Positions 8,769 to 19,536 of a stretch of 64,000 bases of DNA are shown one piece after another. Within the stretch, counting starts at the first letter, position 1. Every line of letters begins with the position of its first letter. This DNA is from Enterovibrio norvegicus FF-33. Its GTDB lineage: Bacteria; Pseudomonadota; Gammaproteobacteria; Enterobacterales; Vibrionaceae. The DNA is taken from NCBI RefSeq assembly GCF_000286835.2, contig NZ_AJYD02000013.1:657692-721691 (forward strand), in the 5' to 3' direction. The notes below the pieces were generated by a model that saw only the letters and a program-made list of their open reading frames with translations, had not been told where the DNA came from and did no database searches. A program made the translations under genes and the position numbers.

Positions 8769-9217
8769 TAGATGATTCCTTTCATTTCAAAGCCGATCTG
8801 CGCAATCATCGACGCGCCAAAGAAGCAGCTCGTCGCAACGATAAGGAAGATAACGATCACCTTCCAAGACATTTTCTTCAGTTCTTCCATTTGGCCGCCA
8901 ACAGACAGACCTGCAAATGCTAGCAGTGGCACACACACTGATAGGAATTGGATCTTACCGACTGACTCAAGGAAGTAAGTACGGATAACGGTGTCAGGCA
9001 GACAGATTAAAATGCCGATTATGGTTGCGTAGGCAAACGTGGGTAGCGACGACGGAATAAATTTCTTTGCTACTAGTGATAAGAAAACAATCACAGACAT
9101 GGCAATAAAGCTGTTTACCATTTCTAGTGGTGCTGTGCCGTTAGTCAGGAACTGGGTAAAACCAGCTAGTACAATCGCGAGAGAGACCAGCTTCATATCA
9201 TTCAGAATGACTTTCAT
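8768..9217 (-). CDS. Small integral membrane protein, candidate transporter subunit
   Basis: A 149-residue hydrophobic protein with about four or five membrane segments and little soluble sequence. I do not recognise the family by name. It lies 3 bases after the DUF3100-like gene and overlaps the amidohydrolase start, so the three are made together. Its size and placement suggest half of a two-component carrier with the 274-residue neighbour. It is intact, with no sign of being a fragment of a neighbouring gene. Confidence 0.7.
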   Translation of the reverse strand: MKVILNDMKLVSLAIVLAGFTQFLTNGTAPLEMVNSFIAMSVIVFLSLVAKKFIPSSLPTFAYATIIGILICLPDTVIRTYFLESVGKIQFLSVCVPLLAFAGLSVGGQMEELKKMSWKVIVIFLIVATSCFFGASMIAQIGFEMKGII

Positions 9218-9220
9218 GGC

Positions 9221-10045
9221 TTATTTACCTTTGTTGCAGATTTTGTAAACGAACTCAGCAAGCGGCAGACCCAAGAAGGTCAGTGACAGTGCGCCAAGTA
9301 CAGAAGAAAGTAGGTTCGATGCAGCAGCAATACTCAGTACTTGCTTCGCCATTTCAGGCTCCAAGCCCGAAACCAATGCGCCAGATGCAGCACTCAGCAT
9401 TGAGCCACTACCCACGCCTGAGCCCGCAGCCAGTGCGAGTGGGTGAAGACCTGTAAGTGGGGCAATACTGCCTAGTACGCTGAACCACAAGGTACCGATA
9501 ACCGAACCACACAAGTAAATCGCCAATACGCCAACGTACTCAGGACTACCTGTGCCAAATTTACCTTGAACCACCGCAATGGAAGGCTCGCGGCTGATTG
9601 ATGAACATGCGCCAATGGTTTTGCGGCCAAAGCCGAACTTAACAGCGAGCGGAACGGCAATGAGGATAGGAAGTAGGTTGCCCAACTCTTGGAAAAGGAG
9701 AGGTACGCCAGCATCGATGATCATGTCCAGGTTAGGGATGATCATTCCCGCATATTGGGTGCCAAGAACCAGCAGGCAGTAACCCACCATTTTGCCGCAG
9801 AAACCTTCTTCTTTAGCAGTAAAGACCTTGCCCCATGCTTTGATTTTTGTTTTGGTCCAATTCACGGATAGAGCCATACCAAGCATGACGGCAAACAGCA
9901 TAGGGAGTATGGAAATGGTGGCGAATCCCATATCAATTTTTTGGGTGCCAATAATAAACTGAGAAACGAAAATCAGCGCCGATACAGCGATAACACTTGT
10001 CATTACAACGCGAGCTTGACCGCTCTTGTTTTCTTCTGTGTTCAT
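9221..10045 (-). CDS. DUF3100-like membrane protein, candidate transporter subunit
   Basis: The 274-residue protein has about eight hydrophobic segments and a Gly/Ser-rich stretch GSGVGSGSMLSAASG near residues 209-223, plus ACSSISREPS near residue 147, as in DUF3100 proteins. The family assignment is from memory of its sequence character and is moderate in certainty. It is the first gene of the operon with the 149-residue membrane protein and the M20 hydrolase. No biochemical role is established; import of an acylated amino acid or peptide for the hydrolase is the natural inference. Confidence 0.65.
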   Translation of the reverse strand: MNTEENKSGQARVVMTSVIAVSALIFVSQFIIGTQKIDMGFATISILPMLFAVMLGMALSVNWTKTKIKAWGKVFTAKEEGFCGKMVGYCLLVLGTQYAGMIIPNLDMIIDAGVPLLFQELGNLLPILIAVPLAVKFGFGRKTIGACSSISREPSIAVVQGKFGTGSPEYVGVLAIYLCGSVIGTLWFSVLGSIAPLTGLHPLALAAGSGVGSGSMLSAASGALVSGLEPEMAKQVLSIAAASNLLSSVLGALSLTFLGLPLAEFVYKICNKGK

Positions 10046-10370
10046 AGGTCATCATCATTAATAGTTGAAATCGAGGCTGATTATAGAGAGGCCCGAAAAA
10101 CGAAACGTGAATGAGATCAACTGTTGCTGTGAGTCATTAGATGAAAACTAAATATCTTATTCCCTTACGGAATTAAGGGTTATTTTTAGGTAAAAAGACG
10201 ATGACTTTGGTGTGTATTGTGTTGGTCTTTAGCGCCTAGGCGCAACAGTGGCAACCCGCTGACACCATACTGCAACAAGCGTCAGTCAGTGCGATGCTTA
10301 CCTGCTGGATACGAAAAACCCGACGTAAGGTCGGGTTTGAGGTAGGAGCTACTTTGATTTCTTTTGGATG
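10046..10370. other. Intergenic region upstream of the DUF3100-like operon
   Basis: It holds the promoter region of the minus-strand membrane-protein operon and, at its right end, the terminator of the binding-protein gene. A short hairpin (CCCTTA/TAAGGG) lies near 10164-10181. No convincing coding sequence was found. Confidence 0.5.
10314..10338 (-). terminator. Terminator of the chemoreceptor/binding-protein operon
   Basis: On the minus strand a 9-bp stem (AAACCCGAC/GTCGGGTTT) with a 5-base loop is followed by a T run (A run at 10314-10318 on the plus strand). Confidence 0.85.
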
Positions 10371-11672
10371 CTATTGAACCACAGGCGAGCAGTTACATGC
10401 AGCGTTAGACACAGACTTGGTGCTGTTTCTTTGCGGCAAATACCAGCTTTCTAGGCCTTTTTGCAATTGATTGGCAGCCTGTGAGGGCGACATTTGTCCC
10501 GCCATGACGCCGACCGACGTTTCCCAAATCTCCAGTTCCAAGTTTGGCTCACCACGGGATAGCACTTGTGCAGAATTACGAATGGTAGAATCACACTGAT
10601 CGCGCCAAGAGATCATCTCTTGCGCAATAGGGTCTTTCACATCGAAGAAGTGGTTAGAGAGGGAAAAGAATCCTGATATTTCATTGGTGAGCAACTCGGC
10701 AAACTCTGCCGTGGTCATCCATTTCAGGAATAGTTCTGCGGCCTCAGGATTTTTGGATTTCGAATAAATACCCATGCCCAAATCTGTGTGATCGCTGAAG
10801 TAGCAAGCATCACCTTTCTTTTCAACAGGCGGCGGAAACACTCCCATGTCAATTTTGCCGGCGAAGGTCATGATGTCCCATGAGCCTGCAGGGTAGATAG
10901 CAGCTTTACCGTTAGCAAATGCCGAGATTGAGTCAGCGTAGCTGCGCTGTTCAAAATCTTCACCCATGTACTTCGACCACTTGGCTAGCTCACTCAGGGT
11001 CTGGCGATAGGGTTTGCTATCCATACGCTCTTTGCCTGTAAGCAGGGCGTCTCGGCCATCTTCACCTTTCCAATAGGTAGGGCCGATATTCTGAAAGCCC
11101 ATGGTGGCGGCTTCCCATTTGTCTTTTGTTCCCATTGCCAGTGGCAAATATCCAGCACGCTTGGCTTTCTCTAATGCCCAGTAAAAATCCGCATTGGTAA
11201 CAGGCTCGTTCACCCCTAATTCTTTGAAAATATCTTTGTTATAGAAAAATCCATGAATGACGGAAGCCATCGGCAGGCAGAAGGTTTGTGCACCAGAGTC
11301 GGTCTGCCAAGGAGCAAGGGCAAAACTCGGGAAGTTTTCCATCCCTTCCATTTCAGTAACTTCTTTGAGCAAGCCACGTTGGAAAAGTGCTTGCGACCCA
11401 TCAAACGGGCGGCAAGCTATCAAGTCACCCGAGGAGCCTTGCTCGAAGCGTTGCTCCATATTGCTGTTCCACTTTGATGCATCCATATCTGAAGGTGAGC
11501 GGTACTCAACCTTGATGTTCGGATAATGCTTGTTGAAAGCAGGGATGATTTTCTCGTTCCATACCGCGTCGTCGCTGCGCCAAGAGTCAATCACCAGTGT
11601 CGTTTGAGCATGTGCAAATGATGTGACGGTAAGCGCTAAGGCCGCGAGAGATAGTTTGGCTATATGTTTCAT
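10371..11672 (-). CDS. Periplasmic ABC-type (sugar family 1) solute-binding protein
   Basis: The 433-residue protein has a signal peptide (MKHIAKLSLAALALTVTSFAHA) and then TTLVIDSWRSDDAVWNEKIIPAFNKHYP-type sequence typical of family 1 extracellular binding proteins for sugars. ATG 11672 has AAGGA 8 bases upstream and is preferred to an in-frame TTG at 11678. Its gene begins about 10 bases after the chemoreceptor gene, and no ABC permease or ATPase genes are nearby. It could present ligand to that receptor or work with a permease encoded elsewhere. The C-terminal CNC pair is unusual for a periplasmic binding protein. Confidence 0.8.
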   Translation of the reverse strand: MKHIAKLSLAALALTVTSFAHAQTTLVIDSWRSDDAVWNEKIIPAFNKHYPNIKVEYRSPSDMDASKWNSNMEQRFEQGSSGDLIACRPFDGSQALFQRGLLKEVTEMEGMENFPSFALAPWQTDSGAQTFCLPMASVIHGFFYNKDIFKELGVNEPVTNADFYWALEKAKRAGYLPLAMGTKDKWEAATMGFQNIGPTYWKGEDGRDALLTGKERMDSKPYRQTLSELAKWSKYMGEDFEQRSYADSISAFANGKAAIYPAGSWDIMTFAGKIDMGVFPPPVEKKGDACYFSDHTDLGMGIYSKSKNPEAAELFLKWMTTAEFAELLTNEISGFFSLSNHFFDVKDPIAQEMISWRDQCDSTIRNSAQVLSRGEPNLELEIWETSVGVMAGQMSPSQAANQLQKGLESWYLPQRNSTKSVSNAACNCSPVVQ

Positions 11673-11682
11673 TCTCAATTCC

Positions 11683-13656
11683 TTAAACGCGGAAGTTTGA
11701 TATTAGGTTTTGCTGATCTTGAGCCAGATTGGCCAAAGACTCGCTGCTTGATGCTGACTCACGGGCATCTTTTTCTGCTTCATAAGCAACGTGGGCAATG
11801 CCATTAATGTGTTCTGCTACTTCATGGCTGACTTTGATCTGTTCTTCGGTTGCTTGGGCGACATGCACGGCCATATCTTGTATCGCTTCCATACGCGCCA
11901 CAATGTCTTGCAAAGTTTCATCGGTTAACCGCGTTTGGATTAAACAATCATCCATTTGCTTCTGGCTAGCACTCATGGTTTCAGCCATACGTGATGCGTT
12001 GCCTTGCAGGTTATTGATCATCTGCTGGATTTCTTCAGTGGACTGCTGTGTGCGTGTTGCCAGTGCGCGTACTTCATCGGCAACCACGGCAAAACCGCGA
12101 CCGTGAGAGCCTGCGCGTGCAGCTTCAATGGCGGCATTTAGGGCAAGCAAGTTAGTTTGCTCGGCAATATCTTGAATGACATGCAAAATCGAGCCGATAT
12201 TGTTGGAATATTGGTTCAACTGCTGAGTATTAGATACGGCTTCACCGATATTACTCGAAAGCTGCTCAGTCAGTTGACGGCTAAGAGACACTTGCGCACG
12301 TCCACTGTTCGCTGTTTGGTTGGTGTTTTCGACTTCTGCGACGGTAAGTTCTGTCGAACGAGAAATCTCTTTGGCACTGACTTCCATTTCTGAAATCGCC
12401 GCGGCCACTTGGTCGGTACGGGATTTCTGGTCTTCAACTCGGGTCATGGCGCTGTCACTGACGAGGGCTGCACGACTCGCTTCACTAAGCAAATGCTTCG
12501 CGCCATCACCAAATTTCGCCAAGGTGCGTGACATGGTGTCTGCCAGCATATCGATAGAGCGACTTAGCTCGCCGAATTCATCGTTGGCGTGATAGTTAGC
12601 GCGTGTACGCATATCACCGTCGGTCATTTTGTGTAAGACGTTGGTGATAAGTGCGAGCGGCTTTTGAATGCTGCGCGTTGTGCTAACGCCAACCCACAAG
12701 CTAATGGCCGCGGCGACAGAGGTCATCACAATGATGTAAAGCAAGGCTTCACTCACTGCGGTTTCTGCGTCATCTCGGCTGGTCTGCGCCAATTGTTGTG
12801 CATAGTCTGCGTAAGCTTGCAGGCGAGATTGAATGTCGTTCATCTGCTTGTCTGTCTGCGTGCTTTCACGTTGAAGCTGGGCGTTAACTTGCTGTTGGCG
12901 GCTCATCACATCCAATACGCCACTTTCAGCTAAAGTCAGCTGCTCTACCTTTTTCAGGTTCCGTGAATAACGCGCTTTAACATCGTCTTCAACGGAAATG
13001 CGCTCAAGACGTTTGAATGCAATCTCGATATCTTTCGCCAATGCTGACCTTAGTTGGTTGAGGTCAGTATCTTGATCGGCACGACGCAACATTTTCATGT
13101 CTCGTGCGATACCACTGGTAATGAGTTCGGCGCGGTTATGCAGTGAACGTTTTACTGCGGCTTTTTGTAGTAAAAGATTCGCAGCCCACTGATAAGTGTC
13201 TTCAAGGCGAAGAAATTGCAGATCCAGCGTTTGACGTTGAGCAATCAGTGTATCTGATTGCTTTTGTAGGTTGATAAGCGTGCGTGCTTGTTCAAAGTAT
13301 CGGGTTGAAGCCTGATGGATAGCATTAACTTGTCTACGTTCGTCGTCGTGCTGTGCGTTTTGTTGAGCCTGGCTTAACGTTTGAAAGAAGCTTTGCTTTT
13401 GACGATCAAATTGTTGGTCAACACGGTTAGCGTTTGTCGGATCGTTTTGAAACGTGCGAATAAGAAGGCTGGTTCGCATCAATTGGGTGATCAAATCACC
13501 CGAGGCGACGACCATGGGTGTGGATTGGTTGGTAATTTGTTCTACTTTCCCTTGCAGTGTTTTGGCATTGAACAAACTGATACTGCTAAGTATTGCCATT
13601 AACACAAACATCAAGGCAAAACCGGCGATTGTTCTCTGAACGACGGACAACTTCAT
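11683..13656 (-). CDS. Methyl-accepting chemotaxis protein
   Basis: The 657-residue inner membrane receptor has a first membrane helix at about residues 10-30, a long helical periplasmic domain (about 31-305), a second membrane helix (about 306-326), a HAMP domain, and a cytoplasmic signalling domain. The conserved hairpin tip [20 protein letters not shown] is intact. The large helical sensor domain resembles helical-bimodular or TorS/NIT-like types rather than dCache. It is the first gene of a two-gene operon with a periplasmic binding protein, which suggests that the receptor senses the loaded binding protein. No C-terminal CheR-tethering pentapeptide is seen (ends NFRV). Confidence 0.9.
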   Translation of the reverse strand: MKLSVVQRTIAGFALMFVLMAILSSISLFNAKTLQGKVEQITNQSTPMVVASGDLITQLMRTSLLIRTFQNDPTNANRVDQQFDRQKQSFFQTLSQAQQNAQHDDERRQVNAIHQASTRYFEQARTLINLQKQSDTLIAQRQTLDLQFLRLEDTYQWAANLLLQKAAVKRSLHNRAELITSGIARDMKMLRRADQDTDLNQLRSALAKDIEIAFKRLERISVEDDVKARYSRNLKKVEQLTLAESGVLDVMSRQQQVNAQLQRESTQTDKQMNDIQSRLQAYADYAQQLAQTSRDDAETAVSEALLYIIVMTSVAAAISLWVGVSTTRSIQKPLALITNVLHKMTDGDMRTRANYHANDEFGELSRSIDMLADTMSRTLAKFGDGAKHLLSEASRAALVSDSAMTRVEDQKSRTDQVAAAISEMEVSAKEISRSTELTVAEVENTNQTANSGRAQVSLSRQLTEQLSSNIGEAVSNTQQLNQYSNNIGSILHVIQDIAEQTNLLALNAAIEAARAGSHGRGFAVVADEVRALATRTQQSTEEIQQMINNLQGNASRMAETMSASQKQMDDCLIQTRLTDETLQDIVARMEAIQDMAVHVAQATEEQIKVSHEVAEHINGIAHVAYEAEKDARESASSSESLANLAQDQQNLISNFRV

Positions 13657-13977
13657 TGTTCTCTCACTCTACAACAGTCTTGAAAGATAAAGACTAAAAG
13701 TCTTGCTGGGCTCTAATTTCACGCTTGAAAATAATTATCTTCAAAGCGGCTAAAAATGCCAGAGATTGTGACACTAATCAGGGGTATCGGCACCCATAAG
13801 TCATTTCTTTAATGAAAAAGTGATATATCCACACCAATATTTTACATGACGAATTAAATGAGGAACGAATGTCACACTGTTTCAGGTGGGCATTGGGCGT
13901 TGAGTGAGGGGGGGAATGAAGGATGCTTCTTTGGCATAAAAAAAGCCCCAGAAGGGGCTTTTACAGAATGTGTGAAA
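13657..13977. other. Intergenic region upstream of the chemoreceptor gene
   Basis: Contains the promoter region of the minus-strand chemoreceptor operon and, near 13938-13960, the terminator of the upstream gene. Nothing else convincing is seen. Confidence 0.5.
13938..13960 (-). terminator. Terminator of the anchored coiled-coil protein gene
   Basis: On the minus strand a 7-bp stem (AAGCCCC/GGGGCTT) with a 4-base loop is followed by seven T residues. Confidence 0.88.
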
Positions 13978-14733
13978 TTACCATTTCTTCTTCGGTGCAA
14001 ACAGCTCGTCTAGCTCTTTGTTTTCATCATTTTTAGGCCTGTTGGCTTCGTGACCTTTGCTCAGTGATGTGTTGACTTCTTCAAGCATGGCAGAAAGACT
14101 TTCTTTTGCAGATTGGCAATACGGGTCACTTTTACTGCTAACCACATCTAATGCCTTTTTCAGCAATTGTTGAGCTGTACCCATCTGGCCTTTGATCTTC
14201 GCATCGTTAACGCGTTTGAGAACGTTTTCGATATTGATCTTCATCTGCATCTGTTCCAAGCGAGAATTTTCAGACACAAATGCTTGTGTAGGCAAACGAC
14301 CTTTGGTGTGCTCAGCTTTGATGACTGCTCTCAAACGTTTTACCAATTTAAGCATTGAGATGGCTTCACGATCGCTGTCAGGTACACGAAAAGACGTCGA
14401 TTCTTTGTTTTGGTAAGTTTGTTTGATTTGATTGATCTGTGCTTGCACGTCCGAGATGCGCTGTGGAAGTGAGCGATCAGTCTTATCAATATCATGCATT
14501 GTCTTCAATGCATCTAGAATTTTCTGGTTAAGACATACCAGCAGGGTGCCGCTATAAGGCAGGTTGTGTGCATTACCGATCAGCTCTTCAGTGGCATCAA
14601 TAACTGCAATATATTTTGCCATTTCCTGGCGCTTTGATGACTCTACACGTTGACGCTGCTGAGCCATAATGTTGTAGCCAACAATGAGACCGAGCAGGAT
14701 GACGCATAAGCCAACCACTAAGGCGATATTCAT
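13978..14733 (-). CDS. Membrane-anchored coiled-coil protein of unknown function
   Basis: The 251-residue protein has one N-terminal membrane helix (MNIALVVGLCVILLGLIVGY) followed by a highly charged, mostly helical region rich in Lys, Gln and Glu, and a basic tail (APKKKW). I do not recognise a named domain. The topology suggests an inner membrane anchor with a cytoplasmic coiled coil. It is divergent from cysB with a 330-base gap and ends in a strong terminator, so it is probably monocistronic. It looks like a conserved hypothetical, but I cannot verify conservation here. Confidence 0.65.
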   Translation of the reverse strand: MNIALVVGLCVILLGLIVGYNIMAQQRQRVESSKRQEMAKYIAVIDATEELIGNAHNLPYSGTLLVCLNQKILDALKTMHDIDKTDRSLPQRISDVQAQINQIKQTYQNKESTSFRVPDSDREAISMLKLVKRLRAVIKAEHTKGRLPTQAFVSENSRLEQMQMKINIENVLKRVNDAKIKGQMGTAQQLLKKALDVVSSKSDPYCQSAKESLSAMLEEVNTSLSKGHEANRPKNDENKELDELFAPKKKW

Positions 14734-16038
<1,305 letters not shown>

Positions 16039-16153
16039 CGTTAGACGCGGTGTACTATATTGTCAGTGCTCTGCTATTCGTGCAGATTTAGGTGTTTTTG
16101 CCGCTTTTACGGTGCTATATACTGGGGTATACACCGTTTGTGTCGGCTGATAG

Positions 16154-17380
16154 TTGGAATTCACCTTGTCTCAATCCTTCCTCGTTCAAAAAGAGCGTTT
16201 TCTGCAAATTGATGCCTTACTGCAGCGTCATGTTTCGCTATGGCAAGGAATGCCTTTTGATTGTCTTGATCTGCCGTGGAGAGCTTCTCATCCTGAGCTA
16301 TGCCAATGGTTAGATTTGCTGTGTCTAAAAGAACTGCAAGCGTATAAGGAATCGCCAGAGCGGTTAGCGGAGACAGTGAAAGCGTGGCTGCCTGAGGCGG
16401 CGCAGTTGGTATCATTATGTGGCACTGAAGTAGAAACCCAAAATCGGCCAGAGATACATTGCGACAGCCATATTGCTACAGGTATCCCAGGTCGAAAGTG
16501 GTCGCAGATAACTGCTTTCAACAGTGCGATACCACTATCTAACAAGGGTGCCTGGTTGGAGTGGTGCGCAGGAAAAGGGTATCTAGGGCGTGTCATTTCG
16601 GCTACACGTCAGGTTGGTGTCACCAGTCTAGAATGGCAGGAAGCGCTGTGCCAAGACGGCCAGGCTTATGCCAATCAACATCAGTTACCGATGCATTTTG
16701 TCCATGGTGATGCATTTTCACCCGAGAGTGAATTACTGGTCAGTCATTGTGATCATGCGGTAGCGTTGCATGCCTGTGGTGACTTGCACGTGACACTGTT
16801 ACGCCATAGTGTGAAAGCCAAACCGCAAAGTCTTTCTGTCTCACCTTGTTGTTATCATCTGATCAATGAAGTCTACTATCAGCCATTGTCCATTGTGGCG
16901 ACGGGCTCTTTACTGTCCTTGAGTCGTCATGATCTAAAGCTGCCACTGCAAGAAACTGTCACCGCAGGGAAAACAGTGCGAAACAAGCGTATTGTTGAAG
17001 TGAGTTTTCGCTTGGGCTTTGATAGCTTGCAGCGTGCTCTAGGCCATAGTGACAGTTATCTGCCTGTACCGAATATACAAAAGTCTTTGTTAAATGAAGG
17101 CTTTGAGGCATTTTGCCGATGGGCTGCTGATAAAAAAGGTATTTCCATTCCAGATAACACAGACTTTGCAGCTTTTCTCTCGCAGGGAGAGCAACGGTTT
17201 TCGACCGTTGAAAAAATGGAAACCATACGTACGCTGTTTCGCCGACCATTAGAGATGTGGCTGGTTCTCGATAGAGCGCTGTTTCTGAGCGAAAACGGTT
17301 TTGATGTCGACGTAACTACATTCTGTGCGCGTGAGTTGACGCCGAGAAATCTTCTTATTCAAGCCACAAGGAAAGGCTAA
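16154..17380 (+). CDS. GSTCD-like SAM-dependent methyltransferase
   Basis: The product of about 408 residues has an internal methyltransferase motif I (WCAGKGYLGR, near residue 136-145) and a later SPCCYHL segment, as in the Methyltransf_32/GSTCD-like group. Substrate unknown. The start is uncertain: no ATG is suitably placed; TTG 16154 gives the longest frame and TTG 16166, with GGA eight bases upstream, is an alternative. Its stop codon abuts the ATG of the TauE/SafE gene, so the two are one transcript, probably separate from cysB about 115 bases upstream. Confidence 0.75.
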   Translation: MEFTLSQSFLVQKERFLQIDALLQRHVSLWQGMPFDCLDLPWRASHPELCQWLDLLCLKELQAYKESPERLAETVKAWLPEAAQLVSLCGTEVETQNRPEIHCDSHIATGIPGRKWSQITAFNSAIPLSNKGAWLEWCAGKGYLGRVISATRQVGVTSLEWQEALCQDGQAYANQHQLPMHFVHGDAFSPESELLVSHCDHAVALHACGDLHVTLLRHSVKAKPQSLSVSPCCYHLINEVYYQPLSIVATGSLLSLSRHDLKLPLQETVTAGKTVRNKRIVEVSFRLGFDSLQRALGHSDSYLPVPNIQKSLLNEGFEAFCRWAADKKGISIPDNTDFAAFLSQGEQRFSTVEKMETIRTLFRRPLEMWLVLDRALFLSENGFDVDVTTFCARELTPRNLLIQATRKG

Positions 17381-18103
17381 ATGGAACTGAGCTATGAACA
17401 GCTCATCATGGTGATGTTGGCCTTGGGCTTGGGCGCGTTTGTTCAAAGCATTATTGGGTTTGGGCTGGCGATTGTTGGCGCACCCCTCCTTATGATGATC
17501 GAACCTTCGCTGGTACCAGCGACCGTCACGTTGGTAACCTTGTTTCTTGCCATGGTGAATACGTGGCAATATCGCCGTCAACTGTCATTGCGCGGTATTG
17601 GTTGGGCTTTTGTTGGCCGAATCCCTGGCACCTTTGTTGCTGGCGCATTGCTGTTGTATCTCTCAATCAATGCGTTAGAAATTATCATGGGGCTAGCTGT
17701 TTTGTTTGCGGTTGTCGCTAGTGTGTTCAAGTTTTCTGTGGAGCCGAGCAATAAGAATATGTTTTGGGCGGGCTTTGCTGCTGCGGTTATGGGCACAACA
17801 ACCAGTATTGGTGGTCCACCAATGGCATTGGTTTTGCAGAAAATGGACATTGTTAAGTTAAGAGCAAACTTGGCGGGTTACTTTATTTTTAGCTGTGCCA
17901 TATCTCTTGTTGTGCAGGGAATGACTGGCTATTTCGAATGGTGGCATGTCAAAGTCGGTGTTATGTCGTTGCCTGTCGTATTTCTTTGTTCGTGGGTAGC
18001 GTTTAAAGTGGCACCGCGTGTTCGTGCTGAATGGGTAAGACACGGCTTGCTGATTCTATGCTCGTTTGCTGGTGTGACAACATTCGTACGTGGTTTTTCC
18101 TGA
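17381..18103 (+). CDS. TauE/SafE-family sulfite/organosulfonate exporter-like permease
   Basis: The 240-residue inner membrane protein has about eight helices and the family-typical motifs GFGLAIVGAPLLM near the start and TTSIGGPPMAL in the middle. TauE/SafE proteins are linked to export of sulfite or sulfoacetate, but many members have no proven substrate. The ATG directly follows the stop of the methyltransferase gene (TAAATG), with AAGGAAAG upstream as ribosome site. Closeness to cysB fits a role in sulfur metabolism (inference). Confidence 0.85.
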   Translation: MELSYEQLIMVMLALGLGAFVQSIIGFGLAIVGAPLLMMIEPSLVPATVTLVTLFLAMVNTWQYRRQLSLRGIGWAFVGRIPGTFVAGALLLYLSINALEIIMGLAVLFAVVASVFKFSVEPSNKNMFWAGFAAAVMGTTTSIGGPPMALVLQKMDIVKLRANLAGYFIFSCAISLVVQGMTGYFEWWHVKVGVMSLPVVFLCSWVAFKVAPRVRAEWVRHGLLILCSFAGVTTFVRGFS

Positions 18104-18106
18104 ATC

Positions 18107-18139
18107 AAAAAAAGCCGACATACATCATGTCGGCTTTTT
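18107..18139. terminator. Bidirectional terminator, TauE/SafE gene and DUF3943 gene
   Basis: An 8-bp stem (GCCGACAT/ATGTCGGC, loop ACATC) is flanked by an A run on the left and a T run on the right, between converging genes. Confidence 0.9.
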
Positions 18140-18181
18140 CTTACCAGCACATTTCAGTGTGCAGTATCAAACTATTCGTTA

Positions 18182-19072
18182 TTAAAACTTCAAGCTGACT
18201 TGCATACTAATAAACTGGCTGTCGTAAGGTGCGCCCGCATCTGCTGCATACCGTGCGGCTTCTTGGTTGTTGAACCAAGGGTCATAATTCATGCGCACGT
18301 CAGTGTCACCCTGCCACATGTCGGTTATCCAGTGGTGGATATGTCCGACAGGGTTAAGGAAGAACAAGCTGACGCCACCCATTGTGTCTGAGCCCATGAC
18401 TTCGCCGCCGTTAGCGACAATATCTTGTTCAGTGAGGTACATCCATTCACCGACAGCTGCACCAAATAATGGTGTCACGATAATATCTTGGATAGATGGC
18501 ACTTCAGCGAAACTCTCTACACCATATTCCCAGAAGAACGTCGACATGGTGAATGAGTACAAGAATGACTCGAATTCATTGAAACCAGAGTGACGCGCAG
18601 CCGTATAGTAAACACCGCCAAAGTAAGGGTGCATCACGTAGTTCAGGTAATGGTCGTCCTGGTCCCAGACTGGACCCGCAGACACATTGTCCCACCATTT
18701 ACTGGAAAGGTTACTAAAGTCGCGATCTTCTGCTGTCCAGTTAGTGACGCTTTCAGGCAGTAATGTCATCAAGCCGACGGTCGCGACACTTAAACCCAAA
18801 ATGGTATAGGTTTGACCCATCAGGTAGTCCCAGTCTTTTTCTGGGGCCGTAGACAAATATTTTGGTAGACGGTGCGCTGGAGCTTCGTTAAAACGAAGCG
18901 CATTGTCTTGGGGTTGTGTTTGCGCCTGGTTCAATGCAAGCGTGTCGAAGCCATAGTTGCTCGAATAGTTATAAGCTTGCTGCTCGAAATCGAGGGTAGA
19001 TGCATCAAAAGCAAAGGCCGATTGAGCACAGAACAGAGCGGCCGCAGCCACGGTTGAGCGATAGCGCACGTA
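18182..19072 (-). CDS. DUF3943 family exported protein
   Basis: The 297-residue product starts at GTG 19072, seven bases after GGGAG; an upstream in-frame TTG at 19090 is less likely. A signal peptide (STVAAAALFCAQSAFA) precedes the mature protein. The middle carries the DUF3943 hallmarks: NYVMHPYFGGVYY, SFLYSFTMSTFFWEYGVE and PSIQDIIVTPLFGAAVGE. The last residues (SMQVSLKF) end in Phe, typical of an outer membrane beta strand. The function of the family is unknown; an outer membrane or lipid-related location is likely. Confidence 0.8.
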   Translation of the reverse strand, partial: YVRYRSTVAAAALFCAQSAFAFDASTLDFEQQAYNYSSNYGFDTLALNQAQTQPQDNALRFNEAPAHRLPKYLSTAPEKDWDYLMGQTYTILGLSVATVGLMTLLPESVTNWTAEDRDFSNLSSKWWDNVSAGPVWDQDDHYLNYVMHPYFGGVYYTAARHSGFNEFESFLYSFTMSTFFWEYGVESFAEVPSIQDIIVTPLFGAAVGEWMYLTEQDIVANGGEVMGSDTMGGVSLFFLNPVGHIHHWITDMWQGDTDVRMNYDPWFNNQEAARYAADAGAPYDSQFISMQVSLKF

Positions 19073-19536
19073 GGATCTCCCACACAACAAAATGCCAAAC
19101 CATTCAGCAATGTGTTTTGCTGGTAAGGCCTGGCAAGAAAAGTGTTTAGTAATAAGATGTTATTCAGTCGGTGTTCAGCGAAATACGTCCATGATAACAA
19201 CACCGATACGGAAGGCGTTAAACCGATACCGCGTACCAATTGTGAGGCACTCACAATTAAGCCGCTAATCATAGCAATGGAAAGGCCCATATTTCCACCA
19301 AAAACTTGATAGAGGTCGCACTTTTGTCTTGGTTGAGAGAGCTAATTTCTCTTTAAGTGGGAAGTCTGACGAGAAAATCAACCTAAACCCAGTTCGCCTA
19401 GCGGGTTCGAAGCATGAAGTTTCCTAAGGAAAAAACGGCATACTACGATTCATGCGAATAAAAGATATCGCGGGTTGCGATAGCGGTAAGTGTCTGGGCA
19501 TAATGGATTTACGTCATGGCATACAAGGAGATATCG
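19073..19536. other. Divergent intergenic region, DUF3943 gene and cinA-like gene
   Basis: A 464-base stretch that should hold both promoters. It has a short hairpin (AGAGA/TCTCT near 19335) but no clear operator or RNA gene. An open frame on the minus strand crosses it and is discussed among the rejected items. Confidence 0.45.

Noticed and set aside
10160-10190. Hairpin CCCTTA/TAAGGG followed by TTATTTTTA on the plus strand
   Set aside because: Only six pairs, mostly A-T, and no plus-strand gene ends nearby; too weak to call a terminator.
11798-12106. Cysteine-rich 102-codon frame opposite the chemoreceptor gene
   Set aside because: Antisense shadow of the signalling domain codons.
13869-13907. 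Twelve-codon frame with GAGGA before its ATG in the chemoreceptor upstream region
   Set aside because: Too short and without hydrophobic or conserved features; the ribosome-like sequence is probably chance.
18931-19290. Open frame of 119 codons on the minus strand with a GGTGG just before its ATG and a hydrophobic start
   Set aside because: It overlaps the DUF3943 gene by about 140 bases in another frame, and its second half reads as out-of-frame DUF3943 sequence. A short real N-terminal part cannot be fully excluded.
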